Part shown: positions 13,221-19,593 of the stretch, in pieces
Layout: the number at the start of each line of letters is the position of its first letter
Position numbering within the stretch: position 1 is the first letter of the stretch
DNA from: an uncultured Clostridia bacterium
GTDB taxonomy: Bacteria > Bacillota > Clostridia > Oscillospirales > CAG-272
Assembly (NCBI GenBank): GCA_937893945.1
Contig: CALCTA010000083.1
Span: forward strand, 1-19,593
Direction: 5' to 3'
DNA: 19,593 nt
Notes under the pieces: model-generated
The model's database searches: none
Told to the model about the DNA's origin: nothing
What the model saw: only the letters and a program-made list of their open reading frames with translations
Translations under genes and position numbers: made by a program

Positions 13221-16040
13221 ATGAAAAAGAGAAACGCTCTGAGACTTATATCGCTCATGCTGTCGATACTGACAGTACTTGCGGTATTCGCTTCCTGCTC
13301 GGATAAAGCAGACGACAGCGAAAATGAGACCTCTTTGGACGGCGACGAAAACGGCGCTATTGACAGTGATGACAATGTGATAGATCTTGATAAGCTCGGC
13401 GATCCCGGATATCGCCGTCCCGAGTACTCCGATTTCATTCCGCTCTCGCGCGCGGCAGCCGCAGAGGGAATGGTGCTTCTCAAGAACGAGGACGGAGTTC
13501 TTCCTCTTGATAAGAAGGATAACGTAACGCTCGTAGGAAACGGTTCGATCAATACCGTCAAGGGACCGAGCGGCACGGGCTCTGTAAAGAGCGCAAGCAA
13601 CTACTCGCTTCTTGCGGGAATGCAGATCAAGGAGAGCGAGGGCAAGGTAGCTGTTAATGCCGAGATAGCAGAGGCACACGCTAAGGACAGAGGCTACAAG
13701 CCTTCACTTGAGGATATGCAGAAGGCTAAAGAGGTCTCTGACGTTGCGGTGTTCACTATTACCCGCTCATCGAGAGTAGGCTCTGACAAGAAGGATCAGA
13801 TGGGCGACTATTACCTCTCGAACGATGAGATATCTACACTTGGAAAGCTTATAAAAGCAGGCTTTAAGGATATCGTAGTTGTTCTGAACGTCGGCACTGT
13901 AATTGACACGACGGCACTTCTGAAGTTCCCTGAGGTTAAATCCATACTTCTTGCATGGCAACCGGGAGAGTACAACGGTCTTGCGATAGCTGACGTTCTC
14001 GTCGGAGATATAAACCCCAGCGGAAAGCTTACCGACACTATGGCTAAGAGCTATAGCAACTATCCGTCCGCTTCGACATTTAATAAGAGAGAAGACTACA
14101 TTGACTATAAAGAGGATATATTCGTAGGATACCGTTATTTCGAGACCTTTGACAGCGGCTACGAGAATGTCAATTTTGAGTTTGGTTACGGTCTTTCTTA
14201 TACCACCTTTGAATATTCTGACGCAACCTTTGACTTTAATGACGATACTATTACCGTTAGGGTAAAGGTTACCAATACGGGAAATTACCACGGCAAAGAG
14301 GTCGCACAGGTCTATTTTTCCGCGCCGCAGGGCAAGCTTGGCAAGGCGGCAAAGGAGCTTTGCGCATTTAAAAAGACTGTAACGCTATATCCCGGTGAAG
14401 CACAGATACTCACTATGGAAATAGATATGTCGGCGCTGGCAAGCTACGACGATACGGGCAAGGTCCAGAAGTCTGCATATATTATTGAAGAGGGCGACTA
14501 TGACTTCTACGTTGGCGGCTCTATCAAGCACGCCGTAGATACGGGTCTTGGCTTTACATATACGGTAAACGAGACGAAGGTAGTAAAGCAGCTTACAGAG
14601 CAGCTTACCGCGAGAAACATAGCGGAAAGACTGCTTGCTGACGGAAGCTATGAGAACATCCTCAACGAGAGTGAGATAACCGTTAAGACCGCTACCTCGA
14701 ACAAGGCTGTGGTATCCGCTCCCGACAGACTTATACTCTTTGGAGAACTGTACGAGAATCCTGAGCTTATGGACAGCTTCCTTGCTCAGATGTCAGATGA
14801 GTCGCTTTTGTATCTCCTTTACGGACACGTAGAGGGAGAGGGCAAGAATCCCCCATCATATATCGCAAGCTTTGACTCTTACGCTATCCCCGCACTTAAG
14901 AACGTAGAGGGTCCCTCGGGACTTAGCGGCGTTTCGGGTAATGCGACCGCTTGGCCTATACCGACCGCGCTCGCTTGCACTTGGAATCCCGAGCTTCTTG
15001 AACGCGTCGGTAAGGAGATCGCGCTTGAGGCAAAGGAGAAGGGCGTCAGCATCTGGCTTGCACCCTCTGTAAGCATTCACCGAAATCCCTTGAGCGGCGC
15101 TAACTTCGAGAGCTTCTCCGAGGATCCTTATCTCACGGGCGTTATGGCGACATCGCTTATAAAAGGCGCTCAGGAGAACGGTTTGGGTGTTTGCATGGGC
15201 AACCTTGTGTGTGCAGAGAAGGAGTATAACAGAAACAACTACGACGTGCGCGTTTCCGAGCGCGCTCTCCGCGAGATATATCTGCTTCCCTTTGAAATGG
15301 CGATCAAGAACGCTGATCCTTGGATGCTGATGACCTCTTACAACCGCCTTAACGGCATGGAGACGGCTACGAATTACGAGCTTCTTACAGAGATCGTTCG
15401 CAAGGAGTGGGGCTACGATGGTGTTATTACCACCGAGTCTCGCAACAACACCGACATTCTGAACGAGATTCTCGCAGGACACGATCTCAAGATGCCCAAC
15501 GGCAACCTTGAGGCTATCAAGGCGGCTATTGCTGAGGGCAAGGTTACAAGAGCAATGCTTCTTGAGCATGCAGAGAGAATAATCAAGCTCGTGCTTAAGA
15601 CCGGAGAGGGCAAGATAGCAGAGAACGCTATACGTTTCGAGCCGACAGCTACCACTACGATACACTCTGTTGATGCGACAAGCAAGAGTAACGGTATAGG
15701 CGAAGAAAAATGCGCCGATGAGGGTGTTGAAAAGAACACTACGGGCAACGAAGAGGGAAGATACCTCGCGTATAACATAGTTTCTTGGGGCACTCAGGCA
15801 TACGAGCTTAAGATAAGAGTAGCAAGCCCCGAGGGCTTGGGCGCTTTCAATATTTCTATTGACGGCAATCAGGTAGCAGCCTTCCAGAACACTCTCAATA
15901 CGGGAGATTGGCAGGTATGGGGAGACGCCGAGCAGACCTTCGTTGTAACCATCCCCGCAGGCTCTCACGAGCTCAGAGTTGACTTTACACAGACGGGACT
16001 TAATTTTAGCAAAATAACCTTTACTCCCGTAGCAAAGTAA
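13221..16040 (+). CDS. Permuted GH3-like surface lipoprotein with CBM6-like domain, active site degenerate
   Basis: A 939-residue lipoprotein: signal peptide with lipobox FASC (Cys26), an acidic linker, the GH3 C-terminal alpha/beta domain first (about 70-270), a fibronectin-III-like domain (GYGLSYTTFEY onward, about 322-450), then the GH3 TIM-barrel domain (about 505-790) and a CBM6-like beta-sandwich (about 845-937). The swapped domain order is that of the Ruminococcus/Butyrivibrio-type beta-glucosidases. Barrel motifs IHRNPL, FSEDPYL, SERALREIYL and MTSYNRLNG are kept, but catalytic positions differ: acid/base SGEG-x-D reads SRVGSD (Val186), nucleophile (T/S)DW reads TES (Glu739), KHF reads GNL (660-662), GRNFE reads GANFE, DGP reads EGP. 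A carbohydrate-binding or changed-specificity role seems more likely than glucosidase activity. The start at 13221 follows GAGGT by 6 bp; an ATG at 13215 is also in frame. Confidence 0.9.
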   Translation: MKKRNALRLISLMLSILTVLAVFASCSDKADDSENETSLDGDENGAIDSDDNVIDLDKLGDPGYRRPEYSDFIPLSRAAAAEGMVLLKNEDGVLPLDKKDNVTLVGNGSINTVKGPSGTGSVKSASNYSLLAGMQIKESEGKVAVNAEIAEAHAKDRGYKPSLEDMQKAKEVSDVAVFTITRSSRVGSDKKDQMGDYYLSNDEISTLGKLIKAGFKDIVVVLNVGTVIDTTALLKFPEVKSILLAWQPGEYNGLAIADVLVGDINPSGKLTDTMAKSYSNYPSASTFNKREDYIDYKEDIFVGYRYFETFDSGYENVNFEFGYGLSYTTFEYSDATFDFNDDTITVRVKVTNTGNYHGKEVAQVYFSAPQGKLGKAAKELCAFKKTVTLYPGEAQILTMEIDMSALASYDDTGKVQKSAYIIEEGDYDFYVGGSIKHAVDTGLGFTYTVNETKVVKQLTEQLTARNIAERLLADGSYENILNESEITVKTATSNKAVVSAPDRLILFGELYENPELMDSFLAQMSDESLLYLLYGHVEGEGKNPPSYIASFDSYAIPALKNVEGPSGLSGVSGNATAWPIPTALACTWNPELLERVGKEIALEAKEKGVSIWLAPSVSIHRNPLSGANFESFSEDPYLTGVMATSLIKGAQENGLGVCMGNLVCAEKEYNRNNYDVRVSERALREIYLLPFEMAIKNADPWMLMTSYNRLNGMETATNYELLTEIVRKEWGYDGVITTESRNNTDILNEILAGHDLKMPNGNLEAIKAAIAEGKVTRAMLLEHAERIIKLVLKTGEGKIAENAIRFEPTATTTIHSVDATSKSNGIGEEKCADEGVEKNTTGNEEGRYLAYNIVSWGTQAYELKIRVASPEGLGAFNISIDGNQVAAFQNTLNTGDWQVWGDAEQTFVVTIPAGSHELRVDFTQTGLNFSKITFTPVAK

Positions 16041-16048
16041 TAAAAAAC

Positions 16049-16079
16049 AACGGCTTACGCGTTCGCGTAAGCCGTTTTT
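16049..16079. terminator. Bidirectional terminator between the GH3-like and MATE genes
   Basis: A 12-bp stem (AACGGCTTACGC, 16049-16060, with 16065-16076; loop GTTC), with an A-run on the left (16042-16047) and a T-run on the right, so it works as an intrinsic terminator for both convergent genes. Confidence 0.9.
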
Positions 16080-16085
16080 CTATAT

Positions 16086-17420
16086 TTACATATATCCGTA
16101 TTTCTTTTTCTTTACAAAGAGGAATATAAGCGACACCACCACCGCCATCAGCTCGGCAACGATAAGTGAGATCCATATTCCGTCAAGCTTGAATATCAGC
16201 GGAAGTATGAGCACTGCCGCCACCTGAAATATAAGCGTTCTCATAAAGGATATGATAGCAGAGGTGATTCCGTCGTTGAGGGCGGTGAAAAAGCCCGAGA
16301 AGAATATCGCGTATCCCGTAAACAAGAACGAGAAGGAGAATATAAAGAAAGCGTGAGAGGTCATCTCAAGCAGCTCGGTGTCGTATCCTACAAATAACAT
16401 TGAAAAGGGTGTTCCGAGGAGCTCTCCCGCAAGGAACATCAGAACAGAGAACACACCGAGCATCATACAGCTCTTTGAAAGCAGGCTCTTCAGCTCCTTT
16501 TTGTTACCCGCGCCGTAGTGATAGCTCACGACAGGCGCAATACCGACCGTGTAGCCGATGAATATCGCTATAAATATCATACATACGTACATAAGCACAC
16601 CGTATGCGGCAACGCCCTTCTCACCCGCGTAAAGCAGAAGCTGAGCGTTGTATATCATACTGACCGCAGGCATCGAGATGTTGGACATAAGCTCTGATGA
16701 GCCGTTTACACATACGCGTATCAGAGAGCGAACATCTGGCCCCGTGCCCGTAAGGCGCAGGAGACTTGAGTTGGGACAAAGGAAATATATGACCGGTACG
16801 ACACCGCCGATATATTGGCTGATAGCAGTCGCGATAGCCGCGCCCTCTATTCCTAAGGAAAAAGCACCGACCAAAAGCGCATCAAATATCATATTTGCCA
16901 CACCAGCCGCCACGGTAACTGCAAGCGCCAAGCGAGGCTTTTCTGCCGTAATAAAGAGAGACTGAAAAGCAAACTGCAAAATATACGCGGGAATCGCGAG
17001 AAGAATTATATTTCCGTATCTCAGACTGTCTGTAAGCAGGTCGCCCGAAGCACCTAAGAATATCGCAACGGGGCGGAGAAGCAGAAGTCCTGCTATCATT
17101 ATCACCACTCCCGATATAGCCGAGGTGTAAACTATCAACGAGAATATCTTGTTCGCCTTTTGCTTGTCTCCCTCGCCAAGCGTCCTCGCGATAAGCGCGC
17201 TTCCGCCCGTGCCGAACATAAATCCGACCGCTCCGAGTATGAGCGGATAGGGAATAATAAAATTCACAGCGACAAACGCCGCTTCGCCCGCAAAGTTGGA
17301 TACAAAAAATCCGTCAACTATTCCGTATATAGAAGTGAATATCATCATTACTATAGACGGAAAGGTGAAGCGAAACAAACGAGAAAAGCTGAAATGATCT
17401 GAGAGCTGTATCCTTGACAT
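16086..17420 (-). CDS. MATE-family multidrug efflux transporter
   Basis: A 444-residue protein with about twelve membrane segments in two related halves, normal for the multidrug and toxic compound extrusion family. The first half has FPSIVMMIFTSIYGIVDGFFVSNF (residues 20-43) and GFMFGTGGSALIARTLGEGD (66-85), the usual MATE features; the second half repeats this as YGVLMYVCMIFIAIFIGYTVGIAPVVSYHYGAGN. It exports cationic drugs or metabolites with Na+ or H+; the substrate is unknown. It most resembles the MepA-like group common in Clostridia. The ribosome binding site is AAGGGGGAT. It is monocistronic, divergent from the PerR gene and convergent with the GH3-like gene. Confidence 0.93.
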   Translation of the reverse strand: MSRIQLSDHFSFSRLFRFTFPSIVMMIFTSIYGIVDGFFVSNFAGEAAFVAVNFIIPYPLILGAVGFMFGTGGSALIARTLGEGDKQKANKIFSLIVYTSAISGVVIMIAGLLLLRPVAIFLGASGDLLTDSLRYGNIILLAIPAYILQFAFQSLFITAEKPRLALAVTVAAGVANMIFDALLVGAFSLGIEGAAIATAISQYIGGVVPVIYFLCPNSSLLRLTGTGPDVRSLIRVCVNGSSELMSNISMPAVSMIYNAQLLLYAGEKGVAAYGVLMYVCMIFIAIFIGYTVGIAPVVSYHYGAGNKKELKSLLSKSCMMLGVFSVLMFLAGELLGTPFSMLFVGYDTELLEMTSHAFFIFSFSFLFTGYAIFFSGFFTALNDGITSAIISFMRTLIFQVAAVLILPLIFKLDGIWISLIVAELMAVVVSLIFLFVKKKKYGYM

Positions 17421-17538
17421 ATTATCCCCCTTTCTTAAAGCATCCCGATAATTATAACATATAAACCCTTATATTTCAAGGCTTTTTCGACTCTTTGAAA
17501 AAAATAAAAAATTTTTTTAAAAAATTTTAAAAACCCTA

Positions 17539-17567
17539 TTGACAGATGATAAAAGTTATGTTATAAT
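17539..17567 (+). promoter_or_regulatory. Perfect-consensus promoter of the PerR-like gene, with PerR-box-like overlap
   Basis: TTGACA (17539-17544), 17-bp spacer, TATAAT (17562-17567). The -10 lies inside TTATAATAATCACGT (17561-17575), whose left half equals the PerR-box half site TTATAAT while the right half is poor. Autoregulation by the encoded protein is plausible but weakly supported. Confidence 0.8.
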
Positions 17568-17610
17568 AATCACGTAATCAAGAATGGTTCTCAATAAGGA
17601 ATGATTTTAA

Positions 17611-18006
17611 ATGAAAAAGAAAAGAAATACAATTCAAAAGGGAATCGTCTTTGACGTATTTAGAGAGATGCACAATCATCCATCTGCGGGTATGGTCTAT
17701 GAGGCGGTTCACGCTAAATATCCGGAGATAAGTAAAGCAACCGTTTACCGTTTGCTCGCCGAGGCGGCAGAGGAGGGAGAGGTGCTAAGACTTAAGCTTG
17801 CCGACGCAGACGACAGGTACGACGTTACGCTCCACAGGCACTATCATATAGTATGTAAGCATTGCGGAGCGGTGGCGGACGTAAGCACAGTCATTGATGA
17901 GAAGGCGGTGCTTGAGTGTACGTCGGGTCTTGAAAGCTTTACCGTGGAGGATATCCACATGGAGTTCAGCGGCTTCTGCAAGAACTGCAGAGACCGTGCT
18001 GAATAA
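17611..18006 (+). CDS. perR: Fur-family regulator with PerR-type metal ligands
   Basis: A 131-residue Fur-superfamily repressor: winged-helix DNA-binding half (ATVYRLLAEA, residues 43-52) and a metal-binding dimerisation half. The structural zinc site is complete (Cys82, Cys85, Cys123, Cys126). The regulatory-metal ligands match Bacillus PerR in identity and spacing: His23, Asp71, His77, His79 and Asp90 correspond to His37, Asp85, His91, His93 and Asp104. PerR senses peroxide by iron-catalysed oxidation of these histidines. The N-terminus is about 14 residues shorter than in Bacillus PerR. It lies 63 bp upstream of rubrerythrin in the same direction, its most likely target. Confidence 0.88.
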   Translation: MKKKRNTIQKGIVFDVFREMHNHPSAGMVYEAVHAKYPEISKATVYRLLAEAAEEGEVLRLKLADADDRYDVTLHRHYHIVCKHCGAVADVSTVIDEKAVLECTSGLESFTVEDIHMEFSGFCKNCRDRAE

Positions 18007-18014
18007 GACAGTAT

Positions 18015-18038
18015 TAAAAATAAAAATAAAAATAAAAA
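18015..18038 (+). repeat. Four tandem copies of TAAAAA before rubrerythrin
   Basis: A simple hexamer repeat in the 63-bp gap between the PerR gene and rubrerythrin, 15 bp before the rubrerythrin ribosome binding site. It keeps the leader unstructured and could vary in length. Confidence 0.7.
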
Positions 18039-18069
18039 ATTAAAACAAATTTAAAGGAGAAATTTTATC

Positions 18070-18615
18070 ATGGCAAAATGGGTATGTTCTGTATGCGGTT
18101 ACGTTCACGAGGGAGATAGCGCACCTGAGAGATGTCCTCAGTGCAAGGTTCCTGCTGAAAAGTTCAACAAGATGGAAGAGAATAAGCTCAACTGGGCAGC
18201 TGAGCACGTTGTAGGAGTTGCAGAGGGCGCTCCCGAGGATATCATTATGGATCTCCGCGCTAACTTCAACGGTGAGTGCACCGAGGTTGGTATGTATCTC
18301 GCAATGGCAAGAGTTGCGGCAAGAGAGGGTTACCCCGAGATCGCACTTTACTGGGAAAAGGCAGCTTACGAGGAAGCAGAGCACGCTGCAAAGTTCGCTG
18401 AGCTTCTCGGTGAGGTAGTAACCGACAGCACAAAGAAGAACCTTGAGATGAGAGTTGCGGCTGAGAACGGCGCAACCGAGGGCAAGTTTGACCTCGCTAA
18501 GAGAGCAAAGGCACTCAACCTCGACGCTATCCACGACACCGTTCACGAGATGGCTCGCGACGAAGCTCGTCACGGCAAGGCATTCCAGGGCCTCCTCGAG
18601 AGATACTTCGGCTAA
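18070..18615 (+). CDS. rbr: Reverse-type rubrerythrin
   Basis: A 181-residue non-haem iron peroxidase with reversed domain order: a rubredoxin-like Fe(SCys)4 domain first (Cys6, Cys9, Cys22, Cys25) and then the ferritin-like diiron four-helix domain (ECTEVGMYLAMARVA, YEEAEHAAKFAELLG, then AENGATEGKFDLAKRAK and MARDEARHGKAF supply the Glu/His ligands). It reduces hydrogen peroxide to water in the cytoplasm of anaerobes, with electrons passing through the rubredoxin domain. Codon use looks strongly biased, suggesting high expression. The ribosome binding site AAAGGAG is good. Preceded by a four-copy TAAAAA repeat and by perR, and followed by a clear terminator. Confidence 0.95.
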   Translation: MAKWVCSVCGYVHEGDSAPERCPQCKVPAEKFNKMEENKLNWAAEHVVGVAEGAPEDIIMDLRANFNGECTEVGMYLAMARVAAREGYPEIALYWEKAAYEEAEHAAKFAELLGEVVTDSTKKNLEMRVAAENGATEGKFDLAKRAKALNLDAIHDTVHEMARDEARHGKAFQGLLERYFG

Positions 18616-18645
18616 TACTTAAAGGTAATAAAATCAATATATTCA

Positions 18646-18680
18646 AGGGAGTAAACCACGGTTTACTCCCTCTTTTCTTT
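18646..18680 (+). terminator. Intrinsic terminator of rubrerythrin
   Basis: AGGGAGTAAAC (18646-18656), loop CACG, GTTTACTCCCT (18661-18671) followed by a T-rich tract (CTTTTCTTTT). Confidence 0.9.
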
Positions 18681-18880
18681 TGCTGTCTTTATTGCCAAAA
18701 CTTATATGTTTTATGGAAGTTTATTGGAACTTTCTTGCATTGAAATCTGCAAAATGGAAGCCTCAATGGAAGTCTCCATATCGGAACTTTATTATAGCAC
18801 GAAATCCTGCCTTCGCGAACACAAAAAGGAAAACGTTTGCGGAAAGGTTGCGAAAAGTAGTATAATATCAATTTTTGAAT

Positions 18881-18916
18881 TTAATTTGATCATTGCAATA
18901 AAAATGATTAAATTGA
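18881..18916. promoter_or_regulatory. AT-rich 14-bp dyad just upstream of the Fic promoter
   Basis: TTAATTTGATCATT (18881-18894) and AATGATTAAATTGA (18903-18916) pair over 14 positions with two G-T wobbles around an 8-nt centre, ending 2 bp before the -35. It may be an operator. The 368-bp gap 18616-18983 also holds the rubrerythrin terminator, a short tandem repeat at 18754-18777 and a second possible promoter at 18837-18866; no gene is credible there. Confidence 0.4.
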
Positions 18917-18918
18917 TA

Positions 18919-18947
18919 TTGACAAACGATGCAATTGGTGATATACT
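18919..18947 (+). promoter_or_regulatory. Promoter of the Fic-family gene
   Basis: TTGACA (18919-18924), 17-bp spacer, TATACT (18942-18947), about 37 bp before the start codon. Confidence 0.85.
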
Positions 18948-18983
18948 ATACCATAGATAAAAATAATGTAATGCGAGGTTTAT

Positions 18984-19593
18984 ATGCGTAATTACAATTA
19001 CAAAAACAAATGGCAAAAATTGCTGACTCCCGAAGTGGTGTCCTTGTTGACACAGATTCATGAGTACAAAGGTGAGCAAACCCTGTTCATAAAAGCAAAA
19101 GCTGATACGCTGACTCAACTTGTTGAGATTGCAAAAATTCAGAGTACAGAAGCGTCGAATAAAATCGAAGGTATTTACACTTCAGAGGAACGACTCAAGA
19201 GCCTTGTTTCTAACAAGACAACTCCTCGCACAAGAAACGAGCAAGAGATTGCCGGATATCGCGACGTGCTCTCTACCATACATGAGAGCCACGATTTCAT
19301 CCCTGTTAAGCCGTCAATTATATTGCAGCTTCACCGCGACTTGTATAAATTCAGTGGTAAGTCCATAGGCGGATCTTACAAGGGGGCTGATAATGTTATC
19401 GCCGAGGAAGATAGCGAAGGCAACAAACACGTTAGGTTTACCCCTGTCCCGGCGTGGGAAACTCCTGCGGCGATCGATGCAATCTGCGACGCATTTGATG
19501 AAATTTTGGCGCAAACGGATGCCGATCCGCTTCTTATCATTCCGATGTTTATATTGGACTTTCTGTGTATCCCCCCCTTCAATGACGGAACCG
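18984..19593 (+). CDS. Fic/DOC-family protein, N-terminal 203 residues (cut by window edge)
   Basis: The frame is open from ATG 18984 (GAGG ribosome binding site 5 bp upstream) to the right edge. Residues 1-100 have the Fic_N-type helical region, with the inhibitory-helix motif SNKIEG (Ser58-x-x-x-Glu62-Gly63) that in class II Fic proteins blocks the ATP site in cis. The central helices and the target-docking flap region (GGSYKGADNVI) follow, then the start of the active-site loop. Fic enzymes usually AMPylate proteins through a His in HPF-x-(D/E)-G-N-G-R. Here the loop reads CIPPFNDGT, with Pro197 where His is expected and Thr203 where Asn is expected. Both are single A-to-C differences within the last 22 bases, so a sequence error is a real possibility. 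Confidence 0.85.
   Translation, partial: MRNYNYKNKWQKLLTPEVVSLLTQIHEYKGEQTLFIKAKADTLTQLVEIAKIQSTEASNKIEGIYTSEERLKSLVSNKTTPRTRNEQEIAGYRDVLSTIHESHDFIPVKPSIILQLHRDLYKFSGKSIGGSYKGADNVIAEEDSEGNKHVRFTPVPAWETPAAIDAICDAFDEILAQTDADPLLIIPMFILDFLCIPPFNDGT

Noticed and set aside
14856..15968. A 370-codon frame antisense to the GH3-like gene
   Set aside because: Same reason: mirror of a strongly codon-biased gene, no start signal or domain.
18706..18960. An 84-codon frame before the Fic gene, and its 60-codon antisense partner
   Set aside because: No ribosome binding site, low-complexity translation, and it runs through the Fic promoter and an AT-rich dyad.

Overview
The window looks like a chromosomal stretch from an anaerobic, Gram-positive bacterium of the Clostridia, probably a gut Oscillospirales-type organism. 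The evidence is strong purine-rich ribosome binding sites on almost every gene, a CIRCE (HrcA) operator in front of groESL, a PerR-type regulator paired with a rubrerythrin whose rubredoxin domain is at the N-terminus, consensus sigma-A promoters and a Mn2+ riboswitch. The lineage is inferred; no rRNA or other decisive marker is present.

Layout: (1) 1-988, minus: 5' part of groEL and complete groES under a CIRCE operator. (2) 1243-2574: a Na+/alanine-type symporter, convergent with a phosphate-permease operon (pit plus a DUF47 partner, 4194-2584, minus). (3) 4393-6402: ligA from a perfect-consensus promoter, its stop codon abutting that of a convergent cell-wall amidase (6963-6403). (4) 7042-8489: a VanZ-like membrane protein overlapping rsmI. 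(5) 8640-9716: asd, closed by a long hairpin terminator. (6) 9762-11588: an AT-rich accessory island with a SLOG-domain gene and a divergent small XRE regulator that share an intergenic region carrying GTGGAACTCC boxes, then a dispersed-repeat-like palindrome and two small lipoproteins. (7) 11724-13084: consensus promoter, yybP-ykoY (Mn2+) aptamer, intrinsic terminator and a CaCA-family exchanger, together reading as a manganese-responsive export unit. (8) 13221-16040: a very large surface lipoprotein with the permuted GH3 architecture and a C-terminal CBM6-like domain, but with its catalytic residues replaced. (9) 17420-16086: a MATE transporter. (10) 17611-18615: PerR and reverse rubrerythrin, a peroxide defence pair. 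(11) 18984 to the end: the 5' part of a Fic-family protein whose active-site motif reads abnormally in the last bases of the window.

Most of the window is ordinary housekeeping and transport. The parts most worth a second look are the SLOG/XRE switch with its symmetric operator layout, the catalytically degenerate GH3-CBM lipoprotein, the riboswitch-controlled CaCA exchanger, and the altered Fic motif (possibly a contig-end sequence error).
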